Shown in pieces: positions 1 to 11,320 of a DNA stretch of 64,000 bases. Position 1 is the first letter of the stretch; the number at the start of each line of letters is the position of its first letter. Origin of the DNA: Breviolum minutum Mf 1.05b.01 (taxonomy: Eukaryota > Sar > Dinophyceae > Suessiales > Symbiodiniaceae). The DNA is taken from NCBI GenBank assembly GCA_000507305.1, contig DF239026.1, forward strand, positions 187,571 to 251,570. Reading direction: 5' to 3'. Below the pieces are notes generated by a model that searched no databases, was not told where the DNA came from, and worked only from the letters and a program-made list of their open reading frames with translations. The translations under genes were made by a program, and so were the position numbers.

Positions 1-624
1 AACCACCCAACAGGTTGTTACAGCAGCTGATGGTGGGCCACCAATCGACATGGTTTGAAATCTGATAAATCAGTGTCTTCAAGCTAAGACTTGTTCATTC
101 ACAGTCGTTCCTTCGGCTTCGCTTTACATCCCTCCAAATCATTGATGTTTCTCCTGGATCTAACCCCCCTCAACCAGTACCAGTAGCACGTGAAGGATTG
201 TAGGGATTCCCTACTAAAAATGGAATGATCCTGGTGGTGTTTGTTACTGGATGGGGTGAAACCAATGTTTACCTAGATACTCAACTCTCTTTGCTTCTAG
301 ATGAGGGATAGGGCCAGGGGTCAGCACGTTGTTTCTTTTTGGCAACTTTCGGAATTCTGAAGATTTTCCTGACTTCGTGCAGGTTCTGACTCACCCCTTG
401 AAAAACTTTTGGGGATTAAATATGTCGTAGGAAAAATAGAGTTTAAACTGTTTGTTTCAAGGCTCGAAAATGGCTAAGTCAGGTTGTGTACTTTGCAGCT
501 CATGATTTGCAAGCATGGCAATTCTTGTGCCGCAACTGCTTTCATGAGCCAAGGAGGCTTCTCCAATAAATTGTCGCGTTGCCTTCCAAAACCGCAAAAT
601 ATCCTCAGGTGGACCATCTGCCAG
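1..624. other. No gene recognised
   Basis: AT-rich sequence without a PPR segment or repeat family that I could identify. Probably intron or intergenic. Confidence 0.4.
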
Positions 625-775
625 TTGTAAGTAGGGTTATAACTCCACTTATAGTGGTTATAACCCCACTTACCCATTTATTTTCGGCCATTTTATAGAA
701 GTTAAACTCCTCCATTCCTTGCTATTGAACATCGGGCCCATCTTGTAGGTTGGAACATCGGGGGACCCTGAAAAA
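625..775. repeat. Repeat family I, copy 1
   Basis: Contains TTATAACTCCACTTATAG and GTTATAACCCCACTTACCC as near inverted repeats, then a CGGGCCCATCTTGTAGG segment. The same layout recurs near 1.26 kb and 18.4 kb, which marks it as a dispersed short element. Confidence 0.5.
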
Positions 776-962
776 AAAGACTTGCCATTTTCAACGGCAG
801 GCTCTTGTATAGCACAGCGCTGGCAGCTGGAACGAAAGGGGGTTCGACCTGGATGTGGACTTTGATGCTGATGCACAGGATGGAGGAGTTTTTTTAAGGG
901 GACCGAAGCGATTTGAGGGTTGCCCAAAACCTTGGTCAACAGTGGGCAAATAACCTCTACAC

Positions 963-1060
963 ATACATATATACATATATATATTTATTTATTTATATAT
1001 ATTTATCTTTTTATATATCATAATATGGATACATATATATATGATAGATGTATATATAGT
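963..1060. repeat. AT-rich microsatellite
   Basis: Imperfect run of TA and TATT units (ATATATATAT, TTTATTTA). Confidence 0.6.
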
Positions 1061-1262
1061 TGTTTCATGTTCATGAAGGGATCCCTATCACCCTCCATTA
1101 TCCACAAATTGTGAACCAGTGTCAGGTAGGACTGGATCTATGCACAACTCAACCCCTTGTTCAGGTAGGAATGGTGAAACCAATTGGAAATATTGTTGGA
1201 TTAGCTGATGGCGTATAGTCATACCTGGTTGGTGATACTTACAAGGCCCAAAAACCAGGAAG

Positions 1263-1395
1263 TAGGATTATAAATTATAACTCCATTTATAGGGGTTATA
1301 AAACCCCAGTTACCCATTTTTGAGGTCTCTAAAAAAGGGGTTATAACGAATTGGCTCAGGGGCCCCATTTTGTAGGAACATCCGAAGAACTTGGG
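1263..1395. repeat. Repeat family I, copy 2
   Basis: TTATAACTCCATTTATAGG followed by TATAAAACCCCAGTTACCC and GGGGCCCCATTTTGTAGG, the same order of motifs as the copy at 625-775. Confidence 0.5.
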
Positions 1396-1581
1396 GGGCC
1401 GCGGAGTCCAGGCGTAGCGTTTGATTTTTGGTCCAGTCTATATAGTAAGATGAAACCTTGCTATAAATGGAGTAAAATCACCCCTATTTATCAGACGTGA
1501 CCATATAAATATGATTAAATATGTAACTAGGGCTATATAACCTCTATAACTGGAATATGCAAAAAGAAATGTTTCTTGAAG

Positions 1582-1722
1582 GAAGGGACTGCTGCATGGT
1601 TGGATGGCTTCCAACAGGAGAGTCGCCTCCGCATGGATCCTGTGCCCTACAACACGCTGACATCCACATGGCCTTGGCGCCGGTCGATTTCCTGCTTCGG
1701 GCAAATGGAAGCACAAGGCACG
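1582..1722 (+). CDS. PPR exon (helix B tail, degenerate A, full B)
   Basis: Starts after TTGAAG and ends before GTGAAA. The frame gives a helix B remnant, then M-D-P-V-P-Y-N-T-L-T-S-T and the helix B segment WRRSISCFGQMEAQG. Helix A is about 4 residues short of the usual Ile-Thr to Trp spacing, so the repeat is degenerate. Most upstream PPR segment that I can support. Confidence 0.5.
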
Positions 1723-1806
1723 GTGAAAGGATTATTTGAAAAATTCTGGTGGTAGGTAGGAGGGATTATAGAAAAAAAACAGATAGAAGGCAATAGATAA
1801 CCTGGT

Positions 1807-1831
1807 ATAGATATATATATATATATATATT
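1807..1831. repeat. (TA)n microsatellite
   Basis: Twelve or so uninterrupted TA units. Confidence 0.8.
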
Positions 1832-2008
1832 TGTTTATCCTTTACATAAGCGGTATATCTTGCCAATTTGGGTGATTATTTTTCCTACCTACCACTCTGA
1901 AAACACGAACCTGAAGGTCATCCATGAAAAACGGGAATGCAACGGCATGCAAGCTTGCAGGCCTGCGACTTCGTGTGAAGGAGCTACTGTTGAGCTGCTT
2001 GGCTGGGA

Positions 2009-2186
2009 GGTACTTGGATGTTCCCTTGGGTTTGTGGATGGATCAATGATTAGGATCAATGGTCAAGGGGAAATATCCAGGGAACCCCCAATCAATGGGA
2101 CCCTTTTGTGGTAAGTTTCCCATACTATTCCCATATCTCTAGGCATTCTAAATGGCGTATAGCCTGGTTATATATAAATGAGGTAT
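2009..2186. repeat. Family E-like element, degenerate, with duplicated segment
   Basis: Begins with ACTTGGATGTTCCC and contains ATTAGGATCAATGG, family E hallmarks. The segment 2113-2186 (GTTTCCCATACTATTCCC through AAATGAGGTATA) is repeated at 2428-2502. Confidence 0.45.
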
Positions 2187-2427
2187 ATATATATAGTTAG
2201 TAAATGGTGTATTACGCCTTTTCAAACGGGGCCCTTGGATCCAGTTATACATGCGGCGATTAAAACCCCATAAATGGGAATTAGAATGAACCATTAGAAG
2301 GATGCTTTATTAAGCAACCAGTATATTGGGTATATTGGCTTATTTTCACCTACTTCTAAATGAGGTATTACTTGTGGGTGGTTATAACCAAAACCCACTG
2401 ATCCGATCACCTTTGATCCTAACTTCC

Positions 2428-2555
2428 AAGTTTCCCATACTATTCCCATATCTCTAGGCATTCAAAAACAATATAGCCTAGTTATATATAAATGAGGTAT
2501 ACTGTGGTTATAACCCACTGATCCGATCACTTACCCAACTTGGACATCCAGCCAT
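2428..2555. repeat. Second copy of the 2113-2186 segment
   Basis: Repeats about 75 bp of 2113-2186 with few changes, then continues into CCCACTGATCCGATCAC and ACTTGGACATCC, the right end of a family E-like element. Confidence 0.5.
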
Positions 2556-2695
2556 CGTAAGCGCCCCTTCTCCCAGCTATCCAACTTGAAACATGCGAAA
2601 AACCAAGGCTGCAGCCGATCCAATCAATGGCAAAAGGCGATGGGGTTTAGGGCCCAGCAGGGCCGCAAGGCTTCAATGTACACCTTAAGTTGCCA

Positions 2696-2895
2696 CGAAA
2701 ACAAAAACCTGGTTGTGTAGGGTATATAGGGGATGACATCCTACCCAGTTTTTGTGGGATTATAATGAACCAATGTCGTTTCGGATCCCTGGTTGTTTCG
2801 GGTACATGTCGGGAATGGAGAACTACCCAGTTATGTGTGGATTACTTCATAAACCATGAGATAAGGGTCCCTATGAACAAACCAATATAATGAAA
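2696..2895 (+). repeat. Repeat family D, two tandem copies
   Basis: Two adjacent copies of the unit CTGGTTGT.TAGGGTATAT ... CTACCCAGTT ... CATAAACCATGA ... GATCC ... CCAATATAATG. The unit recurs at 20.7, 41.4, 43.3, 51.0, 57.7 and 60.8 kb. No clear long inverted ends. Confidence 0.55.
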
Positions 2896-3486
2896 AGTAA
2901 GAGGGTTTTTTTTCATGGCTCACCTGTGTATTTCGTTTTGTTTCGGGGTTGCCCCGAGTACCTAAGCAGAAACTGGTAATTTCATGAATTTCCCATATTT
3001 TGGATGTTCATTTGAAGGGTAACGATCCTCCACTGTGACAGGCTCTTGTTCTTGACAACTGCCATGAGCTTGGCAACTTCAGAGATGTTTGGCGACAGGC
3101 AGGGCTCCTTGGAGGGAGCAGGCTGTAACACTAAGATGGATGGTGCATTGACTTTCGGCTCATTTGGTCATTGTTATTTCCTTCATAGCAGAGCTTCATC
3201 CCCACGTTTTTTTCAGCGACATCATGACACGGGGGTGCGAAGCTTTTGACTTCTGTTTGAGGGGCTGGAGTGATGAGCTAGTGAGCGAAGGATGGCCATT
3301 TTCTTACTAAATGACAAGCCAATGGACAAATAGTTGGGGGTGGCGCACCAGCTAGCTAATTAACCCTTTTAGTGCCCCCTTACTTGGGCGCAAGAGAAGA
3401 TCTACATTACTTCATGTCTTGCAGCTTGCACTATGCTTTTCATCTCCAGCCTCTCTGTGACCCTTTCCCGGGACCATGTCAGGCAG

Positions 3487-3638
3487 GGCTGTCTTTGGAT
3501 GTTGCTCGTTCTTGGCAACAAGTCTTGCAGCGCTTCCGATGCAGTGCTCAAAATTGGATGGCAACGACGCTGACGATGCTCAACACAGTAGCTGAACTGC
3601 AATCTCTTCTGAAGCCATCCCGTCGCAGACTTTTAGAT
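3487..3638 (+). CDS. Possible PPR exon
   Basis: Follows GGCAG and is richer in GC than its flanks. The frame reads SLDVARSWQQVLQRF, with a W-Q-Q-V-L-Q-R-F helix B pattern, then QNWMATTLTMLNTVAEL. The 3' boundary is not clear. Assignment rests only on the helix B pattern. Confidence 0.35.
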
Positions 3639-3907
3639 TGTGTTTTACTTGGGGGGGCTGTGTGCCTGCCATTGGTAGAAACTTATAGAAACCTAAGCCC
3701 TGCTCATATGGCACCATGGGTGTTTTTTGGAGGGTGCCACGAGCCGCGTGTGCGATCGTGACAGGTACTTGGCAATATGACATGGCGAACAGCCTGGAAC
3801 GCTTTGCAAGCTCTGGGCCACTGGGCTGTCAAGATGCCCAGCCGCATATAGGGAGTTGGCATCACAAGTGAGAGCCCGGATTCAAAACGGAAGCTTCCCA
3901 TTGTGGG

Positions 3908-4034
3908 TACTTGGATGTCCCAGAAAGTTAGGATCAATGGTTAGTAAATAGGTTATAACCCCGATATATCCCACTTATAAGTAGGTTATAAGCCATTTAC
4001 TAACCATTTACTAACTTCCTGGGACATCCAAGTA
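3908..4034. repeat. Repeat family E element
   Basis: Ends are inverted: ACTTGGATGTCCCAGAAAG at left and CTTCCTGGGACATCCAAGT at right. The middle is palindromic, with TTAGTAAATAGGTTATAACC facing GGTTATAAGCC..TTTACTAAC. About 127 bp, size of a MITE or introner. Confidence 0.75.
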
Positions 4035-4211
4035 GGCGTTAGCCTCTGAAGTTGCATTAGTGTCAGTCGCACATAATCGTGAGATAGACTGTGCCTTGAT
4101 TCAACGCTTAAGAACAGGATTGCAGGGTTGGTAAAGAATTACGCCCAGAATCTACCATAACTCTGCGTAGACAAGGTTGACATTTGCATGCTGATATCCC
4201 ACGAGGGCGCG

Positions 4212-4235
4212 CACACACACACACACACACACACA
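4212..4235. repeat. (CA)n microsatellite
   Basis: Twelve CA units. Confidence 0.85.
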
Positions 4236-4489
4236 TGAAGCTGGTTATATTGGATGTTGTTGCGCCATTGTCTTCCTGTCTTAACAGCTGCTGATACCAG
4301 TTGACTTCTGTCACCCACACTTATGGGCAATCTTACCACTTGTAGTCCGACAGAATATTCAAACCCCAATGGTGCATGTCCATGTTTTGCAAGCCCCGAG
4401 CTACGTGTCAAAAGACCCAAATCCTTAGTTTCAGGATCGATGTGGCAACATACAACACCTGTGCTTATGCTCGAAACTCTTGGCCTGAT

Positions 4490-5040
4490 GCAATGAAATT
4501 GAGACTTGGCAGCAGAGTTTCCCGACTCAACATCAGCAAGTGAAATTCCCGTGGTGGATTGCACCACTTCATCGCATTGAAAACCTGTTGCAGACTGCCC
4601 AGTTGCATCATAAGAATATGATGACTTGTTGTCTTGCATGGCCGATGCGCAATTGCGAACTGACGGCCAGGCTACAGAGAAGTCTCGAATGCTCCTTGCG
4701 TGCCACTGTCTTCAGTTGCAGCAGCTGGTCTGCAATTGGGGGGCCCATCGGCGTTTTAACAAGCAAGGATGAACCAGTTCGGGACACACATGGTTTTCTC
4801 CGATGGTTACGGCTAGGGGCTAGGTCTTGTTAAAAGATAGTTGAAGTTTGCAAGTGGCCTCAACTGGTTCTACCACGTGCCCAGCTTGCAAGAAGGGCAT
4901 GTCCAGCAAGCCAACATGCATCCCATTGAGCAAGAGAAGCAGCCCACTGATTTGTTTGAGGCACAGCGCTGGGCGCATGTGGACAGCAGGGCGGGTGGCG
5001 AGAAGCTGTGCCTGGGCGTCACATAGCCTGTAAAGCACAA
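4490..5040 (+). other. GC-richer stretch with weak coding character
   Basis: Several short frames without clear family membership. On + a frame reads EAQRWAHVDSRAGGEKL near 4955-5010, with a faint helix B start (A-Q-R-W-A), and another reads SRMLLACHCLQLQQLV near 4690-4730. These may be decayed PPR exons; neither is long or regular enough to call. Confidence 0.2.
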
Positions 5041-5631
5041 GGTGTTTCAATAAAAAGGTTGCCCAGAGTGCGTTGAAGGAAGAAGTAAAAAGATTGCTCC
5101 AGTCCCCACTGATCTCCACTGCTCAGGCACATTTGCTTGCCACCTCTCGCGCCGTGACGTTGGCAGGTGCTTTTCCACCAAACAGTCGGGCGGGATGAAA
5201 GCTTCCTCAACATCTTGCAAACTGACAGGGGAGAAGCTTTCCCGCTCAGAACAAAGATGTTAAGGCATCATGAAACATAGACAAAAAAAGGAAGCTAGCT
5301 AGGTAGTCATCAGTTGTAGCTCGCGTGCCCCTATGGGTGGTAGAAGCGATCAAGTAGTCATTGCACAACACAATGAAAACATGTCACAGCCTTGCGGTTC
5401 TTTGCTGGAAATTCATTGGTTTTTTCACCCCTCAGGCTTTCATGTCCGCACACGGTGAAACAAATGCTTAAATTTGGTTTCTTCCAGTGATTAATACTTT
5501 CCGGGTTCTGGAATGAACATGAGGTGGGCAAGCACTGACGCAGTTTTGTGGAAGCAGGGTGTTGCATTCAACATGTCCACTGCCTTCCCGGCTCTTAATA
5601 TACCACCTGCGACAGAGAGATTCAATCGCAG

Positions 5632-5694
5632 GAAGCTTGGTCACAAAGAATGGTGCCATCAACACATGCGCCAAAGGCAAGCAATGGTTCCAGG
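5632..5694 (+). CDS. PPR exon, helix A
   Basis: After TCGCAG the frame reads LVTKNGAINTCAKGKQWFQ. The spacing from V-T to W is exactly that of a normal motif, and N-G-A-I-N-T-C-A-K-G matches the family consensus N-A-A-I-S-A-C-E-K-G. A GC donor (GGCTGC) right after W-F-Q-G would end the exon. The partner helix B exon was not found. Confidence 0.6.
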
Positions 5695-6852
5695 GCTGCA
5701 GCAGCCAGAGGGTTTACTCGGGGAAATCAGTTTGCGTCTTGATTTGTGACCCTAAGCGATTCCCAATTTCACCAGCTTGTTGCCACCGAAATGGTAAATG
5801 TTTTTCTTTCTTCTGGTTTTGGACAATACCCCGTACATATGTAGGTTCCTGCATGTTTGAATAGCATGGGTTCAGACCATTTCTTCTCTGTTCAAGGTAA
5901 GCGCATCAGGCTGCACCAGGTTTCGTGTCATGGAGCATGCGCGTTTCAACAGTATGTAATCACAATGTGAAGATTCCAACTTTTGTCTTTATGGTTTTCT
6001 AGGAAAACGTCAAACCGTAGGCGGCGGGTGGGCACACTCCCCCAAAGGAAGGGTGACCAACTCGCACACCACGGGCTGTCCTACGCACGTCTAGAGAAAC
6101 AATGGTTTCACAACTGCAACAAAACCGCGAAAAAGGCATACAACGTAGGCAAATGATAAGAGCAGCGCTGTCAACCCACCCACAGTCCTCGACTTGTAAG
6201 CGCGGAAAGTAGGCTGCGATGCCATCATTGGCCAGCTCTGGCGTTTGTTTCTTCAAGCAGTAACTTAAGTTGCTGGTTTTTTTGGCACGCCTAAACTTTC
6301 TCGCCAAGAAGTTTTCTTCACAATCGGGGGCCCTGTTTTTCCCAAAGGTTACGATACTTCATTTGGAAATTGTTACGGTGCAGATTGGCGATCCAATTCA
6401 GATTGTTCATGTCTTGAAAATGGGGATCAGTCACGAATAAAAGGGTTTAGTGCTCAGAGCAAAAAATGCAGCTTGAAGCTCACCACGCTCTGGACCCCAA
6501 GTCATAGTCGAATTGTTGTACTACCTACATGCGGGGCCGACTGGGCATTCTTTTCGAAAACACAAGAAGCCATTTTGGAACACAATATTTCCTAGCATAT
6601 GTAAAAGACTGCTGCCATATGCTTACATGCAGATAGTCTGCACGCCCCTCATTCGTGTTCGGCGCTGAAGTCATGCTAAAGTCATAACGTTGCATTGTTC
6701 AGGTTGATGGCGCTGAATTTCTTGCAGGCCGGGCAGTCGCTCTGTGTTAGCATTGCAGGTTGCAAGAGCAAACAGGTTGTGATACTATTCAGTTATAGTA
6801 GGCGATGCCCTTCCAGCCCATAGGTTGTGACTGTCAGCTTCAAGGTTTCAAG

Positions 6853-6886
6853 GCGTAATGTCGTTTGCATTCTGTGCCCAGCAAGT
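6853..6886 (+). CDS. Possible short PPR exon, helix A
   Basis: Between TTTCAAG and a canonical GTAAGTG donor lies a 34 nt frame reading RNVVCILCPAS, comparable to D-V-V-T-Y-N-A-A-I-S. Too short to be sure. Confidence 0.3.
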
Positions 6887-7054
6887 GTAAGTGACCAAAG
6901 ATCTTCAAAGGGATGCCTTGGCGGTTTGTGCCCTTCAGCTTGTACGTTTCCAAGCGGCGAACATTTTTCAACCGAAGCTTCAACCGCATGTATGACACGA
7001 CTTGTAGCATTGGTCGAAACTTCGAAACCTAAGTAACAAAATGAAACCGTACCT

Positions 7055-7185
7055 GCAGGATCATCCCAGTTAGTAAGTAGGTAGTAACCCCTATTTATGC
7101 CACTTGGAAGGCGAATGACCCCAGTTAGGGACTTTCTAACCGGGGTTATTAACCACTGACTAACTAGGATGATCCTCCAAGTAGA
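7055..7185. repeat. Inverted-repeat element
   Basis: AGGATCATCCCAGTTAGT at left mirrors ACTAACTAGGATGATCCT at right, with GGGGTTA-type palindromic arms between. A diverged relative lies at 40617-40790 (GGAGGATCACCCC ..). MITE-like. Confidence 0.65.
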
Positions 7186-7395
7186 AGTGATCCTGAATTC
7201 AGTTCACTTACGACGCTGAACGGCACCTGTCTGTCCAACGCATGAAGGCCCGAAAATTTCCAGGGAAGCATCCGGAATAATTCCAGGTAGTTTCTTTTCT
7301 TGTTTTCCTTGTTTCCGGCCATTGACACGACGAGTTGGCCTTAAAACCTAGCGTTGTGTTTTCCAATCAAAAACAATTGTCTACCCCATTCTGCC

Positions 7396-7540
7396 GCCGA
7401 CCGAACGCAGAGGACCTGGCTGAGCCCGTCCAGCCTCTAGGTGGGGCCGTGACGGTGGAGTATGGGAAAAGGTGGCTGATTTCCACGCCACATCAGGCCC
7501 AAAGCCAAAATATCAACGAAACCAGGTCTGCAACATAAGA
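7396..7540 (+). CDS. Weak coding candidate
   Basis: A GC-rich frame reading EDLAEPVQPLGGAVTVEYGK. A-V-T-V-E-Y-G could be a decayed helix A, but the distance to any Trp and helix B is not regular. Boundaries are guesses. Confidence 0.2.
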
Positions 7541-8083
7541 AAATTACTTCATGAATTTAATGGGAACCCCGTTTCTAAAATTCTACACGCTTGGCATGCA
7601 GACCCTCAATTTCTTGAGGTGGCTGAGTGTGATTTAATGAGCGTATGTACCATGTCGTTGTTCAATGTGGGCAGCACAATCTTTTGGGTAAGTATTCAGC
7701 ATTTCCGCCTGCTGAACATAGAAATGTTTTTGCCTGGGCGTTCTCAGAGATATTCTAAGGCGATGCTCCACACCACCATGGGTTAATTTCATGGAAAACG
7801 GAAAGTTGCGTCAGAGAAATAAAGCTTGAATACTGTTTGGCAGCTGAAGACCCAAACTTTGGTTCAAGGATTGTAAATGCCACTTCTTCAGCTGATCTGC
7901 ACTTCCACGGTACGACTTTTTCTTCCTAATGGAAAAAAAACGTTTGTCAAGGGTTGCTGGCGAAAAGCCCCCCTAAATTGCCAACTGAATACCCATTCAG
8001 GCTAAGCGCGCTTGCGCGTTGGCACATGAGCTATAGACGGCTTACAAGGCTGCTCTCGCACACACACCCCTGCCATGCCACAG

Positions 8084-8145
8084 GCAACTGCATTACCTTT
8101 TCCGCTGTCATTGACGCGCTTGAAAGTGATCAATGGTGCTTTGAC
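8084..8145 (+). CDS. PPR exon, helix A
   Basis: After CCACAG the frame gives CITFSAVIDALESDQWCF and then TGA, so the exon must end before it; a GT lies after Q-W. I-T-F-S-A-V-I-D-A-L-E-S-D-Q-W is one residue shorter than the standard A helix to Trp spacing. Confidence 0.6.
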
Positions 8146-8546
8146 TGAAGATGGCCATGTGGATGTTTGCTGAAAACAAGAATGATGAGGAGGATGTCCC
8201 AGATATTGTCATTGCGTTTAAGTCCAGAAACTTGCTTAGTCATACCTAGTCTTGGTGTTTGATTTGTAGCTACTTCCTGATGCTTAGAAAAAATATCCAG
8301 CCAGACAATGTTTTTAGTTTTTGCCTCATGAAGCCATTGCTAAGATGATCCGTGAAAGGGACGCTGATCATATATCTACTCCAACCCTGATATAGGAAGT
8401 ACGAGTTGTTTGGATTTGTCAAAGGGCATTTCCACATCCAGCAATCGATGAACTTGTTGTTCAAAACTGTGATAGCATGAAGCAGGCGAACCCTGCCTGC
8501 GTGCTTTTGTTAGCCAAGGTCGCTATCCCTGGACCTTTTGCATCAG

Positions 8547-8629
8547 TGCAAAGCAGTACGAGTAGCCACATGGCAGCGAAAGTTCGATGTTACTTTTCGG
8601 GATTCAGCAGCACTCGGTTGCTGGTCAAG
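8547..8629 (+). CDS. PPR exon, helix B remnant plus helix A
   Basis: From CATCAG to a GTTGGT donor. The frame reads WQRKFDVTFRDSAALGC, comparable to D-V-I-T-Y-N-A-A-I-S-A-C with one extra residue. The helix B part is shortened by several residues. Confidence 0.45.
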
Positions 8630-8883
8630 GTTGGTGGCTCACTATACTAGGAGTTCCTTTAGTCTGGTAAATCAAAGTTTCGTCACGCAAGATTTTTTGC
8701 CTCACAACCACTGCCCCCACTCAATACACGCAGACGTTTGTAGAGGTACATGTAATATATGTGTATGTTTATGCTTATGTTAATGTATATTGTAAATATG
8801 GGAGAAGCATCTGACAAACAGAGGTTTCAGCCATCAGCAAGAGGGCCAAACAATGGTTAGGACATTCTTGCCTGCACTTCCAG

Positions 8884-8958
8884 ATTCCCACAATGCCTCG
8901 GCAGGACCTTAATACTATCCTTTGCAATGCTGCCATGGAAGGCGCCATGAATGGTGGA
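8884..8958 (+). CDS. PPR exon, helix A
   Basis: After CTTCCAG, 25 codons ending N-T-I-L-C-N-A-A-M-E-G-A-M-N-G-G. The match to I-T-Y-N-A-A-I-S-A-C-E-K-G-G is without gaps. Ending at GGA, before a GA donor (GAATCA), leaves phase 0, which fits the next candidate at 9514. Confidence 0.6.
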
Positions 8959-9513
8959 GAATCAATGGGGATCAGAAAGCAGCCTTACTGAAAGATGGTG
9001 GCGTCCACAATGACATCACATGGCATTTAGCCCCGGTCATCCAAAAAACATTGAAAATGATTAGGATCCATGCCAACTGTGAGAGAAGCAAGTGAGTACA
9101 GGGCTTTGATTGCAGGTTTTCCTGGCATGAGTCCATGAAAAGATGCGCCCGGGCCAATTGCGGTGGGACTTGCAGTGCAAACCCAGGAACTTTGATTTTC
9201 TGGTCCCACCATTTTTTTTGTATGCCTGCAAGTTGTTGACACCAACCCGCTTAACTCCAAATCACGTTTCCTCGAAGAATCCCTGGCATGAGGCTGCATG
9301 AAGCTGGTAGAGTAGTCTACACCTTAACGTAGGTTTTATTTTGGCTAACCGTTATGTCACGCCCTTCCACATAGGAGTAGACAAGGTCCATAGGCTGGAA
9401 ACCTTAGAAACCCCAATGAAATCGAAGAATCGTCGAGCGCTTACCTTTTCTTAGCGTGCAAGAATTGGAAATCTTCACCACTTTGGCAACCCAAAGCGTC
9501 GCTTCCATCGCAG

Positions 9514-9624
9514 CAATTTCGAGATCAGTTTCTCAACCATGTTAAAACTTACAAACTCCCACGTCACGCTATTGTGCTTCCTCATCGGTCCTTGCATTCG
9601 GCAACCGACGTTGCTATCCAAACC
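9514..9624 (+). CDS. PPR exon, helix B then degenerate helix A
   Basis: After CATCGCAG the frame reads QFRDQFLNHVKTYKLPRHA and then I-V-L-P-H-R-S-L-H-S, ending at TAG 9625. Joined in phase to 8884-8958 it gives a near-normal repeat length. The Trp is replaced by Phe. Confidence 0.45.
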
Positions 9625-9799
9625 TAGTCTAAGCCCACACTTGGGGACCCAAACAAGGGCGGCTACACACTACAGTCCGTTGGGTTTCACAGCAGGCTGA
9701 ACGGCGAACTGCCAAGATCCGTGAAGTGCTTGTAAGGTGTAATTTTCGCGGCGGCTAGTAGTCCAGCAATCTAAATTCCTTCCTCCTCCACCACACAAG

Positions 9800-9890
<91 letters not shown>
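9800..9890. repeat. (CAT)n microsatellite
   Basis: About 30 perfect ATC/CAT units. On the - strand it reads as poly-Asp in frame with the coding-like stretch next to it. Confidence 0.9.
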
Positions 9891-10110
9891 GGCAGGAATG
9901 AAGCTCTCTATCTTCCCGCCAGGCCCCGCCACATGGAAACCGCCCCTCTTTAAGTCATCCACATGTAATATCCGGTGTTCAGCGATCGTTGTGGCAGGCC
10001 CAGCTCGGTGCAGCGCGTGGGACACGAACGTCTCGATGCTGTGTTTCCTGGGAAACACCAGCATCCAGGCACGGGGTCGGCGGGAGTTGCTCATGTTTTT
10101 ACAGCGCTTC
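9891..10110 (-). CDS. Coding-like stretch of unknown function, antisense to the PPR locus
   Basis: The - strand frame (ATG at 10241, passing into poly-Asp at 9890) is GC-rich and protein-like here: RAGPATTIAEHRILHVDDL, then FHVAGPGGKIESFIP. I do not recognise the family. No homologous frame of comparable quality is on +. It may be an exon of another gene, a retrocopy fragment, or chance. Confidence 0.3.
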
Positions 10111-10752
10111 TTCTGCGGTCGAGCAATTACACTTAGGGTACACCTGTAGTTGGTAAATCGTTGGTTGCCTGTGATGCAGCCAATTGAATAAGCTGGTGTT
10201 TTGTATTCGGCTCGCACCGCGCATAATCTGGTGATGAGCACTCAGCATTCCAGATGTTATGAGATGGTGCTGCTTAATATGAGGTCCGATCGGAAGTTTT
10301 AACATCATGCTTCACAATGGGGTTGTGCTGCAGCTGGCCATCAAAATAGAGTTGCATTATGGGTTTTGCATTGCACTACAGGATGGTTTGCGGCTTGTTT
10401 GTGTTCGAAGTTGGTGAAGTTGTAAAAACAAGATGAATCTTTCTTTTTGACTCACCTAGTTCTATCTAGGTTGTGGTTTCAGTCTTTTGGTCACGACTCT
10501 AGGAGGGGCGGTTGACTGGCTACTGTGTTCTCTTTCTGTTGGCAGAAAAGTGAATCCACGAACATTTTTAGCAGGGCGACAACGTTGCCAGCTCAAAATG
10601 GCGAGCCGGGCCCAACGAGGAGACTTCCATACATGGACCATCTGTAGGCTTCTATAGTCATGCTAGCTAAGATTACTGGATCTGAAAGTCCGGCCAGTTT
10701 GCGTTGATTTCACCCTGGGGCCCCTCGTCTCTAACGGACTTCTGCGGTCTAG

Positions 10753-10850
10753 GCGACCATGGTCACCTACAGCAAAAGCATCACGGCTGCCTGCACGCAG
10801 TGGATGCAGGTGCTTGTGGGATGTCAATTGCTGGGAAGTCACAGTTTGGC
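10753..10850 (+). CDS. PPR exon, helix A
   Basis: After GGTCTAG the frame reads ATMVTYSKSITAACTQWMQ. V-T-Y-S-K-S-I-T-A-A-C is a clear helix A. A GTGCTT donor follows the WMQ codons at 10810, so the exon probably ends there; the frame itself stays open to 10850. Confidence 0.6.
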
Positions 10851-11023
10851 ATAAATGTTGCGCCATTTCCTCGAGCTACCTGCACACGTGAGAGCCGTAA
10901 CCAGGGCTTGATGTGATTCGTAGATATGTAGGCAAAGGGCCTTAGGATCTAGAATTCTCAAAGGACTTGCATGCTGTCTTGCAACCCACATGAACAATTA
11001 CACACACAATTACCGCAATAGTA

Positions 11024-11156
11024 GCAACAACAACAACAACAACAACAACAACACCAGCAACACCAGCAACACCAGCAACAACAACAACAACAACAGCAAC
11101 AGCAACAGCAACAACAACAACAACAACCAACAACCAACAACCAACAACCAACAACC

Positions 11157-11190
<34 letters not shown>

Positions 11191-11233
11191 GCAACAACAA
11201 CAACGACAACGACAACAACAACAACAACAACAA

Positions 11234-11288
<55 letters not shown>

Positions 11289-11320
11289 AGCAGCAGCAGC
11301 AACTGCAACTGCAACTGCAA
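11024..11320. repeat. Long (CAA)n/(CAG)n compound microsatellite
   Basis: About 300 bp of CAA with CAG, CAC, CGA and CAACCAA interruptions. It produces artefactual homopolymer frames (Asn, Thr, Gln on +, Leu and Val on -). Not a gene. Confidence 0.95.

Noticed and set aside
4139..4639. 166-codon - strand frame
   Set aside because: It runs through the CA microsatellite (Cys-Val run) and has no family signal.
6100..6260. Possible helix A frames near 6.1 kb (GRVTNSHTTGCP)
   Set aside because: No acceptor or donor fits and the motif spacing is irregular.
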